64,000 nucleotides of DNA from JADKIH01 sp031385005 (GTDB taxonomy: Bacteria > Bacteroidota > Bacteroidia > AKYH767-A > 2013-40CM-41-45): NCBI GenBank assembly GCA_031385005.1, contig JANNBB010000050.1, forward strand, positions 116,926-180,925, given 5' to 3'. Within the stretch, counting starts at the first letter, position 1. Every line of letters begins with the position of its first letter. Both the position numbers and the translations under genes were made by a program. The notes under the pieces were generated by a model that did no database searches, was not told the origin of the DNA, and saw nothing but the letters and a program-made list of their open reading frames with translations. Below, piece after piece: positions 25,123-34,658 of this stretch.

Positions 25123-27792
25123 TTAATCTCTTATCAATTGCACCGTTCCATGTAATTCCTGAACTTGTTCTCCACTTACACTGAAGAAATAAACTTTACA
25201 AGTATAGAAATACACTCCGGCTGAACATTCGTTTTTTGTGTCCTTGAATTTTCCATCCCAATTTACATTCTTGTCCTTGGTTTCAAAAACCAAATTACCC
25301 CATCGACTGTAAATTTTTAAATCGATGCTTTTAACATTTTTATAGGGAGGACAATTTTTATCCTGCAACTCCTGAGCTGTAGTCGAATCGCAAGGGTGAA
25401 ACAAATCATTTTTGAAATCACCATTAGGAGAGAATGCAGAAGGCAAAACGTATTGACGACATGTATCCACACAAACAGGCGCGGGAGCGAGTGTTTCATT
25501 GCCCACTGAATCTACTGCCGTAACTTTATAACACCCGGAGATTCTCAGTAAGTTATCATGAATATAAGTGGTGTCGAATGGAGATGTCAAAGTGTCGATT
25601 AGCTCAAAATTGCCGCTTGCCGTATTGCCAAAATAAATTCTATACCCTAAAACATCATCCGAACAAATATTATTAGGATTGTTCCAGACAAGTTTGTTCA
25701 AACTATTTTTGCAATCAGAATTTACTTCCAACAAAGGTGCGCAAGGCGGCACATTGTCGAAAGGAATTCCACATTCTAGTTGCGATCTGTTTATAAGAGG
25801 ATCAACGAATCCGTTAAAAAAATAAGTTCCAATTCCACGGATGTAATAACAATATTGATTTCCATTTACCAATCCGGTATCTGTAAATGTATTGACACTT
25901 ACTGAAGCAATTGAATCAAATACCAATGAAGCATTCTGTTTAAAAATATCATACCGCTGGTTCACCCAGGGAACATGTTCTTCCCAACTTAGAATTAGTG
26001 CATTGTCTGTCGGGGAAATCTTCAGAAAAATCGTAGAAGCAACAGCCGTCTGCCCCTTCAACTTAAGAGTAGTATCGGTGTAATACAATTCTATTTTATA
26101 AGACCAGGGCTGCGTTTTCGTGTCGATGAGTGTATCAACATAAGAAGTATCGTTGAGGTCGTTGAAAACAACAATCGGAATCGGATTAAAAGCTGCTCCA
26201 AAAAAACCGGATGAACGGTAAACTCTATATTGATAAGGTGGCAAATAGGTAACTGTATCCAGTTCTGTTGGCTTGCTCCATCCTACAAATACACTTCCGT
26301 TTAAATTGTCTGTTGTCCGAACATCTGCATGGGTAATTACGGGAGCATCCTTTTTTAATGATTCACAATCCTGAGGTGACACACAGCTTTCTGAACCATT
26401 CGGATAAACGGCTGTTACGAGATAACAAAACTGAATACCAATAGCAAGGCCTTGTCCATTATTGTTATCGTTAAAGGTTGTGTCTGTTCCGTCCAAAGTA
26501 GAACCAATCAACGTAAAACCTGAAATTGCCGGCACACCATTATCACAGGGACAATCAATGGTATCCATGTACATGCCATTTCTTCTATAAATATTATAAT
26601 GTGCAACGCCGGGACAAAAGGGCGAAGACCAACTAAGATCGATTGAACTGCCATTAGCAACAGCATTTAATGTCGAAGGACCGGGCGCTATTACTTTGAT
26701 AGATGTTCCCTTCAAGTTCACCAGTGGTTGATCTCCGTTAGTTGGAAAATCTTTTGCACTGAATAAAACAAAATAAGACTGTGGTCTTAAGTGATCACAG
26801 TTGGTTTGCCAAAAAAAGTGGGAAGTTACTGTATCATTATTGATAGATACAGGAGTAAACAGGGCCGGATTTGGAACGATTGCTCCATCCATAACACCTC
26901 CGCTGGCAGAGAGTATAACAATATCCATATTTGGATCTATCGCTGTTACATCAAATGCAATAGAATCTCCGGCAAGAACACATAATTCACTCAGGTTGTC
27001 AATTTCAGGTGGTTGATTGGTGCAATTATTTATAACGATTTGCATGTCGCGCCGAACCAAACCAATATAATTGCCAAACCTCCATTGAATAATATTGAAA
27101 GCCACATTGTATTCACCGGTTGCAACGGGTGAATCCCATGTAAGGTCGCCGGTGATGGAATCCATTCGGAAGAAATTAGAAGCAATCGGATAACTGTATC
27201 CGGGAATCGGATTTCCGTTGAATCCGCCGCATTCAATCAGTTCATAGGAAAGACTGTCATTCGGATCCGGATCGTGAGCTCCCGGATTATGAAGAAATAC
27301 TCTTCCAACACAACCTCTGTCGATTGGCTCATAAGTAAGAACAGGCGAACTGTTTTGTCCAAGGAAAGAACTAATTATAAGTTCACTTTCCAAATAAAAC
27401 GGAACGTAAACAGAGTTTGGAATATTCACAACGTTTGCATTCCTGTTGGGATCGGTAAAATGTATTTTATAAACACCCGGACCCAAATAGGTGTGTACAT
27501 TTTCATATACATTTCTTCTGATGTCATTCGGAAGATCGGTGAAAGAGACCCGATTAAAAATTACCGCAGGTGATCCATCTCCCCAATAAACCGAATCGAG
27601 CTGAGGCCTGTCGGCTGCTTGACTGCTGGTAACAGTAAAAGTTGTGATTGTGACTTTATAGGTAATGCCCGTTGGATCAAGACCGATCCATTGATAAGTG
27701 ATTTCCCCCGCCCTGTTATGCGTTGCAAAAACACGTTGTGTACAAAACAAAATAATAACAACTAAAAAAAAGCGAAAGAATATTTTCATCAT
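25123..27792 (-). CDS. Large secreted protein with T9SS type B (gliding-motility-associated) C-terminus
   Basis: The 889 residues start with a signal peptide (MMKIFFRFFLVVIILFCTQRVFA), then THNRAGEITYQW, a common opening of Bacteroidota surface proteins. PKD-like and fibronectin-type segments follow (for example SIDLSWSSPFCPGVAHYNIYRRNG). The C-terminal about 85 residues, from SAFSPNGDFKNDLF through IYSRWGNLVFETKD to YFYTCKVYF, are the type B sorting domain. No catalytic motif is seen; an adhesive or structural role is likely. Its ATG shares one base with the mqnC stop (TGATG), an unusual coupling to a menaquinone gene. Confidence 0.88.
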   Translation of the reverse strand: MMKIFFRFFLVVIILFCTQRVFATHNRAGEITYQWIGLDPTGITYKVTITTFTVTSSQAADRPQLDSVYWGDGSPAVIFNRVSFTDLPNDIRRNVYENVHTYLGPGVYKIHFTDPNRNANVVNIPNSVYVPFYLESELIISSFLGQNSSPVLTYEPIDRGCVGRVFLHNPGAHDPDPNDSLSYELIECGGFNGNPIPGYSYPIASNFFRMDSITGDLTWDSPVATGEYNVAFNIIQWRFGNYIGLVRRDMQIVINNCTNQPPEIDNLSELCVLAGDSIAFDVTAIDPNMDIVILSASGGVMDGAIVPNPALFTPVSINNDTVTSHFFWQTNCDHLRPQSYFVLFSAKDFPTNGDQPLVNLKGTSIKVIAPGPSTLNAVANGSSIDLSWSSPFCPGVAHYNIYRRNGMYMDTIDCPCDNGVPAISGFTLIGSTLDGTDTTFNDNNNGQGLAIGIQFCYLVTAVYPNGSESCVSPQDCESLKKDAPVITHADVRTTDNLNGSVFVGWSKPTELDTVTYLPPYQYRVYRSSGFFGAAFNPIPIVVFNDLNDTSYVDTLIDTKTQPWSYKIELYYTDTTLKLKGQTAVASTIFLKISPTDNALILSWEEHVPWVNQRYDIFKQNASLVFDSIASVSVNTFTDTGLVNGNQYCYYIRGIGTYFFNGFVDPLINRSQLECGIPFDNVPPCAPLLEVNSDCKNSLNKLVWNNPNNICSDDVLGYRIYFGNTASGNFELIDTLTSPFDTTYIHDNLLRISGCYKVTAVDSVGNETLAPAPVCVDTCRQYVLPSAFSPNGDFKNDLFHPCDSTTAQELQDKNCPPYKNVKSIDLKIYSRWGNLVFETKDKNVNWDGKFKDTKNECSAGVYFYTCKVYFFSVSGEQVQELHGTVQLIRD

Positions 27793-28916
27793 CAGTAATT
27801 GATAACTTGTTGTTCAATCATTTCGGGTAAACTCCTGTGCTCATACTGCTGATTTCGCAGTTGAGGAATAAATCCTGCTTCACGGATTGCCTGTTGAATA
27901 CCATCAGCAGTAAACCGGTGCGGAGCTCCGGCTGCGGAAACAACATTTTCTTCGATCATGATGGAACCAAAGTCGTTGGCTCCTGCATAGAGGCATACTT
28001 GTGCGATTTCTTTTCCTACAGTCAACCAGCTTGCCTGGATGTTTTCAATATTGGGAAGCATTAGGCGACACATGGCAATCATGCGGATATACTCTTCACC
28101 TGTTACTTGGTTGTTTACTCCTTTTATTCGTTTCAACAACGTTCCTTCATCCTGAAATGGCCAGGGTATAAAAGCAAGAAATCCTTTGGCATCAGCCGGC
28201 TTTTCTGACTGAACTTGTCGCAACATGACGAGATGTTCGAAACGCTCGTAAAGAGTTTCGACATGTCCAAGCATCATGGTTGCGGAAGTAGTAATATTTA
28301 ATTGATGAGCAGCTCGCATAACATCCAGCCATTCTCTGCCGGAGCATTTACCTTTTGAGATCAAACGACGAACTCTGTCGTTCAGGATTTCCGCTCCCGC
28401 CCCGGGAAGTGAATCGAGTCCGGAATCCTTCAATGCTTTCAGCACTTCATAATGAGTGGATTTTTCCAGCTTGGTAATATGAGCGACTTCAGGAGGCCCA
28501 AGAGCATGTAATTTGAGTGTTGGATAGAGTTGCTTTAATTCACGGAAAAGTGTTGTATAAAAACTCAACCCCAGATCGGGGTGATGACCGCCTTGAAGCA
28601 GTAATTGCTCACCACCGTAACGAAATGTTTCTTCTATTTTTGTCTTATACTGATCAATGGTAGTTATATAAGACTCTGCATGACCCGGAATTCTATAAAA
28701 ATTGCAAAACTTGCAGTTAGCAATGCATACATTGGTAGTATTTACATTCCTGTCGATAATCCAGGTAACAATATTTTCAGGGTGGAGTTTTTTTCGGAGG
28801 CGGTGGGCCGCGTCCATCAATTCAGCCGTAGAAGCATTTTCAAATAAAAACAATCCTTCCTCAATAGTCAGGAAATCAGACTGAATTGCACGATTCAATA
28901 AGTGGTCTGCATTCAT
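27792..28916 (-). CDS. mqnC: Cyclic dehypoxanthinyl futalosine synthase (radical SAM)
   Basis: MqnC cyclises dehypoxanthine futalosine in the futalosine route to menaquinone, the quinone expected to serve the complex I encoded nearby. The radical SAM cluster cysteines are Cys64, Cys68 and Cys71 (CIANCKFC). The C-terminal LYAGANDFGSIMIEENVVSAAGA distinguishes MqnC from the related MqnE. Length, 374 residues, is normal. Other mqn genes are not in this window. The stop overlaps the start of the T9SS type B gene. Confidence 0.93.
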   Translation of the reverse strand: MNADHLLNRAIQSDFLTIEEGLFLFENASTAELMDAAHRLRKKLHPENIVTWIIDRNVNTTNVCIANCKFCNFYRIPGHAESYITTIDQYKTKIEETFRYGGEQLLLQGGHHPDLGLSFYTTLFRELKQLYPTLKLHALGPPEVAHITKLEKSTHYEVLKALKDSGLDSLPGAGAEILNDRVRRLISKGKCSGREWLDVMRAAHQLNITTSATMMLGHVETLYERFEHLVMLRQVQSEKPADAKGFLAFIPWPFQDEGTLLKRIKGVNNQVTGEEYIRMIAMCRLMLPNIENIQASWLTVGKEIAQVCLYAGANDFGSIMIEENVVSAAGAPHRFTADGIQQAIREAGFIPQLRNQQYEHRSLPEMIEQQVINY

Positions 28917-29015
28917 AAATTAATCGCCAAAATAATAAGACTCGAAACAAGCATAAATGTTAATTAAGCAACAAATATTTTGAGTAATTTTCGCCCTTCA
29001 AAAATACAATTAATA

Positions 29016-30449
29016 ATGCAGACAACAATCAAGCTAGCTACAAGCTACAAGCCCGGAGATTCCCTCATTTTACTCCTCGATGACAAAGGCAATTTGCCCA
29101 AAGGAATTTTTTCCGATAAAGAGGCTGAATTTGTAAATAAAGAACTGAAAGCCGATAAAAAGTCGCTGATAATCAACCAATATAACAGAATTGTGGCTGT
29201 TTTTCAACCGGATAAAAAGACTGAAATCAACAAACTCCTTGAAAAATGCCGAAAAACAGGTGATGGCTTTTTAGGTACACTAAACAAGCATAAAACCTCC
29301 AGAGTCGTAATTGTTAATAATACTGGTCGTAAAGATCTGGGTTTAGCGGTTGCTGAAGGAATGGCTTTAGGAAATTACCAGTTTCTAAAATACAGGAAAG
29401 AAAAAAAGAAAGAAGAGAATTCACTGAAAGAAATTGCCGTCATCAGCAAAGGATTGAAAGCTGTTGAATTATCAAATCTGGAAAATGTGGTTGCCGCAGT
29501 ATGTCATGCAAGAACGCTGGTAAACGAACCACAGTCGTGGTTGAATGCAACGCAACTTGCTGATGAATTTAAGAAACTTGGACAGGAAGCCGGCTTCAAG
29601 GTTGAGGTGCTGAATAAAGCACAAATCAAATCTCAGAAAATGGGTGGACTACTTGCTGTAAATCTGGGAAGTCCGCAGCCGCCAACGTTTTCCATTATGG
29701 AATGGAAGCCAAAAAATGCTAAAAACAAAAAACCTTTTGTCATTATTGGAAAAGGTGTTGTCTATGATACGGGCGGATTAAGTCTTAAACCGACACCTAA
29801 TTCCATGGATTATATGAAAAGTGATATGGCCGGAGCCGCTGCAGTGGCTTGTACAATGTATGCGCTGGCTAAAAATAAAGTTCCTGTTCATGTAATTGCT
29901 CTCGTTCCTGCAACTGACAATCGTCCGTCCGGGGATGCCTATACACCGGGTGATGTAATTACCATGATGAGCGGACATACTGTTGAAGTACTGAATACAG
30001 ATGCGGAAGGCCGACTCATTCTTGCTGATGCATTGCATTATGCGAAGAAATATAATCCTGAATTGGTACTCGACTTCGCAACACTTACCGGAGCTGCAGC
30101 CATGGCTGTCGGACCATATGGTATTGTTTGTATGGGTAAAGCAGGAGATCGTGTAAAGGAAAGTTTGCATAAGAGTGGTGAAGCTGTTTACGAACGATTG
30201 GCGGAATTTCCTTTTTGGGATGAGTATGATGAGTTAATCAATTCTGACATTGCAGATATGAAAAATATCGGCGGACCAATCGGCGGTGCAATAACAGCCG
30301 GAAAATTTCTCCAGCGATATGTTGATTACCCATGGATGCATTTCGATATTGCAGGTCCTTCCTTTCTGCATGCCGGCTCCAGTTACCGTGGAAAAGGCGG
30401 AACAGGTGTAGCCGTAAGATTTTTAGTAGATTTCTTTTCGAAGAAATAA
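29016..30449 (+). CDS. Leucyl aminopeptidase, M17 family
   Basis: A cytoplasmic two-metal aminopeptidase of 477 residues. The catalytic domain (about 165-477) shows GKGVVYDTGGLSLKP (metal and catalytic lysine), DMAGAAAV and NTDAEGRLILADAL, the M17 signature with metal-binding Asp and Glu. The ATG at 29016 (MQTTIKL) is chosen over an upstream TTG at 28980. The N-terminal domain is less conserved, as usual. The gene stands alone between mqnC (divergent) and pdxA. Confidence 0.93.
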   Translation: MQTTIKLATSYKPGDSLILLLDDKGNLPKGIFSDKEAEFVNKELKADKKSLIINQYNRIVAVFQPDKKTEINKLLEKCRKTGDGFLGTLNKHKTSRVVIVNNTGRKDLGLAVAEGMALGNYQFLKYRKEKKKEENSLKEIAVISKGLKAVELSNLENVVAAVCHARTLVNEPQSWLNATQLADEFKKLGQEAGFKVEVLNKAQIKSQKMGGLLAVNLGSPQPPTFSIMEWKPKNAKNKKPFVIIGKGVVYDTGGLSLKPTPNSMDYMKSDMAGAAAVACTMYALAKNKVPVHVIALVPATDNRPSGDAYTPGDVITMMSGHTVEVLNTDAEGRLILADALHYAKKYNPELVLDFATLTGAAAMAVGPYGIVCMGKAGDRVKESLHKSGEAVYERLAEFPFWDEYDELINSDIADMKNIGGPIGGAITAGKFLQRYVDYPWMHFDIAGPSFLHAGSSYRGKGGTGVAVRFLVDFFSKK

Positions 30450-30519
30450 TCCATTTTAAATAAATGTTGTACTTTGTTAAAAGCAGTTTAACTTTTCAAT
30501 TGATAATCTGAAATCAGGC

Positions 30520-31575
30520 ATGGAAGAAGGTAAAACAAAAGTAGGTATTACATGTGGCGACATAAATGGTGTTGGTCTCGAGATTATGCTGAAGACTTTT
30601 ATGGATAATCGCATGCATCAGGTTTGTACACCTGTTTTTTATGCAAGCAATAAAATGGTAAGTCTCCAGAGAAAGCTTCTTAACATGAACGACTTTCAAT
30701 ACCTCACCATAAAAAACAGTAATGAGATCATTCTACGCAAAACAAATGTGATTAATTGCTGGGAAGAAGAAGTCCCTGTTGAATTTGGCTCTGCGACACC
30801 GAATGGCGGCAAATATGCTTTGCTGTCATTACAGGAAGCCGTCAAAGATCTGAAGGAAAACAAAATCGATGTATTGGTGACTTCGCCGATTAACAAACAC
30901 AATATTCAATCAACAGAATTTAATTTTAACGGTCATACCGAATATTTAGCAGATAAATTTGCTGCTCAATCTCATTTGATGTTTCTGGTTAGCAATGATC
31001 TTCGTGTCGCTGTTGTAGCAGGACATATTCCATTGAAAGAAGTTGCGGCTTTCCTGAACCCTGATCGTATCAGCACAAAAATCCGGCTGATGAATAGTTC
31101 GCTGAAGCGGGATTTTAAAATCCGGAAGCCAAAGATTGCAGTGTTGGGATTGAATCCGCATGCAGGCGATTCCGGATTAATTGGTCAGGAAGAAAAAGAC
31201 ATCATTGCTCCGGCGGTGAAAAAGTGTTTCGACGAAGGCATATTTGTTTATGGTCCCTACTCCGCTGATGGATTTTTCGGGTCTGCGGGATTTAAAAATT
31301 TCGACGCTGTTTTAGCCATGTATCACGATCAAGGATTGATTCCGTTTAAGACACTCAGCTTTACATCCGGAGTTAATTTTACTGCCGGATTATCTATAGT
31401 GCGGACTTCTCCCGACCATGGAGTAGCATACGATATTGCAGGTAAAGGAATTGCAAGTGAAGACTCCTTCCGTGAAGCAATTTATACGGCAATCGATATT
31501 AAAAATAACAGAGAGGATTTTGACGAGATTAATGCTAAACCTCTGGTATTCTCGAAACAAACGAGAGAACACTAA
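30520..31575 (+). CDS. pdxA: 4-hydroxythreonine-4-phosphate dehydrogenase
   Basis: PdxA oxidises 4-phosphohydroxy-L-threonine in pyridoxal phosphate biosynthesis. The 351-residue protein has VGITCGDINGVGLEI at the start, TSPINKHNIQ, the metal-binding GHTEYLAD, LGLNPHAGDSG, and MYHDQGLIPFK near the end. Length is typical. It lies 70 bp after the aminopeptidase gene and may be co-transcribed. A hairpin follows at 31611. Confidence 0.95.
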   Translation: MEEGKTKVGITCGDINGVGLEIMLKTFMDNRMHQVCTPVFYASNKMVSLQRKLLNMNDFQYLTIKNSNEIILRKTNVINCWEEEVPVEFGSATPNGGKYALLSLQEAVKDLKENKIDVLVTSPINKHNIQSTEFNFNGHTEYLADKFAAQSHLMFLVSNDLRVAVVAGHIPLKEVAAFLNPDRISTKIRLMNSSLKRDFKIRKPKIAVLGLNPHAGDSGLIGQEEKDIIAPAVKKCFDEGIFVYGPYSADGFFGSAGFKNFDAVLAMYHDQGLIPFKTLSFTSGVNFTAGLSIVRTSPDHGVAYDIAGKGIASEDSFREAIYTAIDIKNNREDFDEINAKPLVFSKQTREH

Positions 31576-31610
31576 CTAATAAATTTTCAGAAACTTTTAT
31601 TATCCCGGCA

Positions 31611-31651
31611 AATTCCGGTGAATAGTCTTTTGCAGGACTTCAACCGGAATT
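31611..31651. terminator. Hairpin after pdxA, possible two-way terminator
   Basis: AATTCCGGT at 31611-31619 pairs with ACCGGAATT at 31643-31651, with additional pairing TAGTC/GACT inside. A T-run follows at about 31662-31670. It lies between pdxA and the convergent hydrolase gene. The internal bulges make it weaker than the other terminators in this window. Confidence 0.45.
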
Positions 31652-31707
31652 CATCCGAAATATTTTTTTAACAAAAGATGATGATCGAAAAACTTCCCAA
31701 TTGTACT

Positions 31708-32952
31708 TTAGTTTTTAATAAATTTTCCGCTGAAGATCTTGTTGTTATTATTGATAGAATAAAAATAAATTCCGGAGTTTAGATTGGCAATATCCAGGGT
31801 GGTATAATCGGTGTTGAATTTAGCGTTTGAAATCGTTCTGCCACAAACATCGGTAATTGTTAATGAGTAATTTCCTTTTTCAATCAGCTTAATCTGGATC
31901 ATTTCAGATGCAGGATTTGGATAAAGATCGATTTGACTTTCTGAAGAAATTAAATCGACACCTGTTGTAAATGTATTGGCAAAAGGCGATGGATCAATTG
32001 GAGTGCAACCGAAAAAGCGGTAAAGAAAATTACTCACAAAACGAACAGTTGTGTCCATATAAGCAACACTGGAAACAAAAGGCACGTGTCCGGCGCCGAA
32101 GTATGTGTACATTTCATTCTGAACGCCAATGGTATTGGCATAATCTGAAATTGAATAACTTCCATCGACAATCATTACGGGAAAGGCGCCGAGTACATAA
32201 ATCATATCAGTAGCATAAGGGACAACATTATCGGTAGTTCCGTGCATTGCAACGAAAGGAACATCACCCGGCTCGAGGTATGTTTTATTTCCCAGTGCAC
32301 CGCAGAGGTCTATTATAGCATTTACAGATGAAGAATAACCCGGACTTCCACTGTTACCTTCTATTGTGCCCATGGCTACGGTATCAATTGCAATCGGCAT
32401 TTCCGAATATTTATCGAGGTAGCCGACATGTAAAGCAGTAAATGCTCCAGCGGATGTTCCTCCGGCGAAGATGGTATTGGGATCAATCTTATACAGATTA
32501 ACCGTTGCGGCATCTTTTCTCATATAACGGATGGCGCCTCTCATATCCTGCACGGCACGGTAAACAGCTTTCAAAGCGCTTTCCTGGTTAATGGGAAATG
32601 GAATGCCTAGTCGATAATTGATAGAAACACAGACATAACCGCGTTTCGCAAAATGCTGAGAAAGGGAAACTACATCACCATCATTTTTTGTCCCGCTAAG
32701 AAAACTACCACCATGAGCCCAGACAATAAGCGGACGAGCTTGCATCGTATCGCCGGTTGGTTCATAAATATCCATAGTCAGGTTCAGGTTGGCACCATTC
32801 GCATCAATATTGGACCCGAACTGAATGTCGCTTGTCGTTGTTACATTTGAAAACACTTCCTGATCAAAGCGATTCGAATTGCAATTAATTGTTAGCTGAG
32901 CGGAGACGCTCATGGTTAGAAAAATAAACAGTGCGGTAATTGTTGTTTTCAC
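31708..32952 (-). CDS. Secreted alpha/beta hydrolase (carboxylesterase-like) with T9SS type A domain
   Basis: The 414-residue protein has a signal peptide (ends SVSAQ, about residue 19). The hydrolase domain has the oxyanion motif His80-Gly81-Gly82 (WAHGGSF) and the nucleophile elbow GGTSAGA with Ser167. Likely acid and base are Asp241 (HGTTDN) and His289 (FGAGHVPF). The residues fit the BD-FAE/esterase-lipase group. The C-terminus (LYPNPASEMIQI...LNSGIYFYSI) is a T9SS type A domain. It is a paralog of the gene upstream (33105-34658), which lacks the active site. Substrate unknown. Confidence 0.88.
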   Translation of the reverse strand: MKTTITALFIFLTMSVSAQLTINCNSNRFDQEVFSNVTTTSDIQFGSNIDANGANLNLTMDIYEPTGDTMQARPLIVWAHGGSFLSGTKNDGDVVSLSQHFAKRGYVCVSINYRLGIPFPINQESALKAVYRAVQDMRGAIRYMRKDAATVNLYKIDPNTIFAGGTSAGAFTALHVGYLDKYSEMPIAIDTVAMGTIEGNSGSPGYSSSVNAIIDLCGALGNKTYLEPGDVPFVAMHGTTDNVVPYATDMIYVLGAFPVMIVDGSYSISDYANTIGVQNEMYTYFGAGHVPFVSSVAYMDTTVRFVSNFLYRFFGCTPIDPSPFANTFTTGVDLISSESQIDLYPNPASEMIQIKLIEKGNYSLTITDVCGRTISNAKFNTDYTTLDIANLNSGIYFYSINNNNKIFSGKFIKN

Positions 32953-33034
32953 GATAATGAGTATTTAGTGTTGAGGCGAATATTGGTGTTTGATATTGGA
33001 ATAGAATTGTAAAGAATGTTTAATAAATGTACGT

Positions 33035-33087
33035 AAACTAATTCGCGCAAAGAATGTATAAAAAAATTCTTTGCGCGAATGTAGTTT
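33035..33087. terminator. Hairpin with 15-bp perfect stem between the two hydrolase paralogs
   Basis: ATTCGCGCAAAGAAT at 33041-33055 pairs exactly with 33066-33080 around a 10-nt A-rich loop, and flanking AAACTA/TAGTTT extends the symmetry to 33035-33087. It lies 18 bp beyond the stop of the upstream paralog (minus strand) and 80 bp before the next gene's start. No clean U-tract follows, so a terminator role is plausible but not shown. Confidence 0.6.
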
Positions 33088-33104
33088 GCATTAATGATTA
33101 TCGA

Positions 33105-34658
33105 TTATTCGAATACAACTTTTTTGGTAACATTCCCTTTAGCCGTTCTAATTTCGACTAAATAAATGCCATCAGAAAGATTGTTTCTGTCTAAAGTAAG
33201 TTGCGACTGATTAACATTGTTAATTTGTCTGATAGTTTTTCCTGTGATGTCAGTCATTGTAGCAGAAAGTATTTTTGTTCCTTCTACATTCACAACAACC
33301 TTATTACTTGCAGGATTCGGGTAAACAGAAACCAGTTGTGAATTCAGGATGTTTTCGTTTAGGCCGGTATTAAGTGGCAGACAGAAAGCAATACGCGGAT
33401 TCACATAATTCTGAACAGTATCGATATAAGCAAGAGCTTTTGCTTTTGACATATCCGGATTTGTACCAAGACCATTCATATAAGCTTGTGTTCCTGCAGA
33501 AGCGGAAAGTCCGATTGCCTGAGCATAAACAACAAGAGCTGTTGAATCATACCATTCCCAAGGACCTGCTTCTCCCGGTGCTGATGGAGGAGTCGGACGT
33601 AAGAATGGAAATAAACCATCTTGATTGTTGTTGATTGCATTTGCGGCTAAAGTGTATGGATCCGTAAAACCGGCTGTATTGAAACAAGCATTGTTACCCA
33701 GAAGATTGGATTTAGTAATAACTGTACGGCTACCACTTACATCAACAACAAACTGTGGAGGAACAGTTGGAACATAAACCGGTCCGTCGCCATAAGGAGC
33801 AAAAGGATCGTTCGTTACATGCAAAGCAACCATTGGCGCATCCCCTGCTTCTAACCAAGAGCTGTCACCGAGTGCACCGCCCATGTTAAATACAAAATGA
33901 ACCTTATTGCTAAAACCAACGTGATTATTCGGATTGTTGAAAGTCGGATTTCCGCCGTAACCATCAAAATCTCCTAAGATAGCCTGATTGACATAAGACT
34001 GTCCGATTTGAAATCCATAAGTAGCGTTGTTGGTATTCGATAAAAACTTTGACAATTGTATCTCTCCTACTTTATCAACAGTAGCGTATGCCATAGCGAT
34101 GTAACCGCCTGTTCCTTGTCCGCCAAGAATAATGGTGTTGGTATCTACTCTGTGAGTATTACCACCAACGGCAACATTCTCATAGAAATATCTGACACAG
34201 GATTTAGCATCAATAAGCGCACGGTAAACCGCTTGCAACAAAGTGCCCGTTCTTACATCCTGATCAGGATCTTGTGGAACCCAACCCTGGCGATAGGTAG
34301 CAGAAGCAACAACATATCCGCGTTTAGCGAATTGCTTGCACATTTCAACAGTAGTACTGTCTGTTTTGCCGCCTGTAGGATTTTGATTGGCAACAGCAGG
34401 GATAAAACTTCCGGTATGAAAATAAATGATTAATGGACGAGCAGATAAAACGTCACCTGTTGGTTCATAAATATCCATTTTCAAATCCTGAGCAGTTGGA
34501 ACACCCGTTGGAAAAATGGTAATGTTGTTTCCGTAAACAACATTCGATGTTACATCGACAGATGTAAAAATCTCAGAGGTATAGCGTGCTTGAGCAAAAA
34601 GTGACCCTGAGGAAATTGTTAAGAATGCAAATAATGATGCGTGTAGAATTTTTTTCAT
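33105..34658 (-). CDS. Secreted alpha/beta-hydrolase-fold protein lacking the catalytic triad, T9SS type A
   Basis: The 517-residue protein aligns along its length with the 31708-32952 hydrolase (shared MDIYEPTGD, ARPLI, KRGYV, AVYRA and DTNTI segments). The nucleophile elbow reads GGQGTGG at residues 179-185, with Gly182 where the paralog has Ser167. The oxyanion motif is HTG instead of HGG (residue 81 on). Asp284 is kept (HVTND), but there is no histidine at all after residue 280. Signal peptide (ends LFAQA) and sorting domain (VYPNPASNKVVV...DGIYLVEI) are intact. It is probably a surface binding protein rather than an enzyme. Confidence 0.85.
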   Translation of the reverse strand: MKKILHASLFAFLTISSGSLFAQARYTSEIFTSVDVTSNVVYGNNITIFPTGVPTAQDLKMDIYEPTGDVLSARPLIIYFHTGSFIPAVANQNPTGGKTDSTTVEMCKQFAKRGYVVASATYRQGWVPQDPDQDVRTGTLLQAVYRALIDAKSCVRYFYENVAVGGNTHRVDTNTIILGGQGTGGYIAMAYATVDKVGEIQLSKFLSNTNNATYGFQIGQSYVNQAILGDFDGYGGNPTFNNPNNHVGFSNKVHFVFNMGGALGDSSWLEAGDAPMVALHVTNDPFAPYGDGPVYVPTVPPQFVVDVSGSRTVITKSNLLGNNACFNTAGFTDPYTLAANAINNNQDGLFPFLRPTPPSAPGEAGPWEWYDSTALVVYAQAIGLSASAGTQAYMNGLGTNPDMSKAKALAYIDTVQNYVNPRIAFCLPLNTGLNENILNSQLVSVYPNPASNKVVVNVEGTKILSATMTDITGKTIRQINNVNQSQLTLDRNNLSDGIYLVEIRTAKGNVTKKVVFE

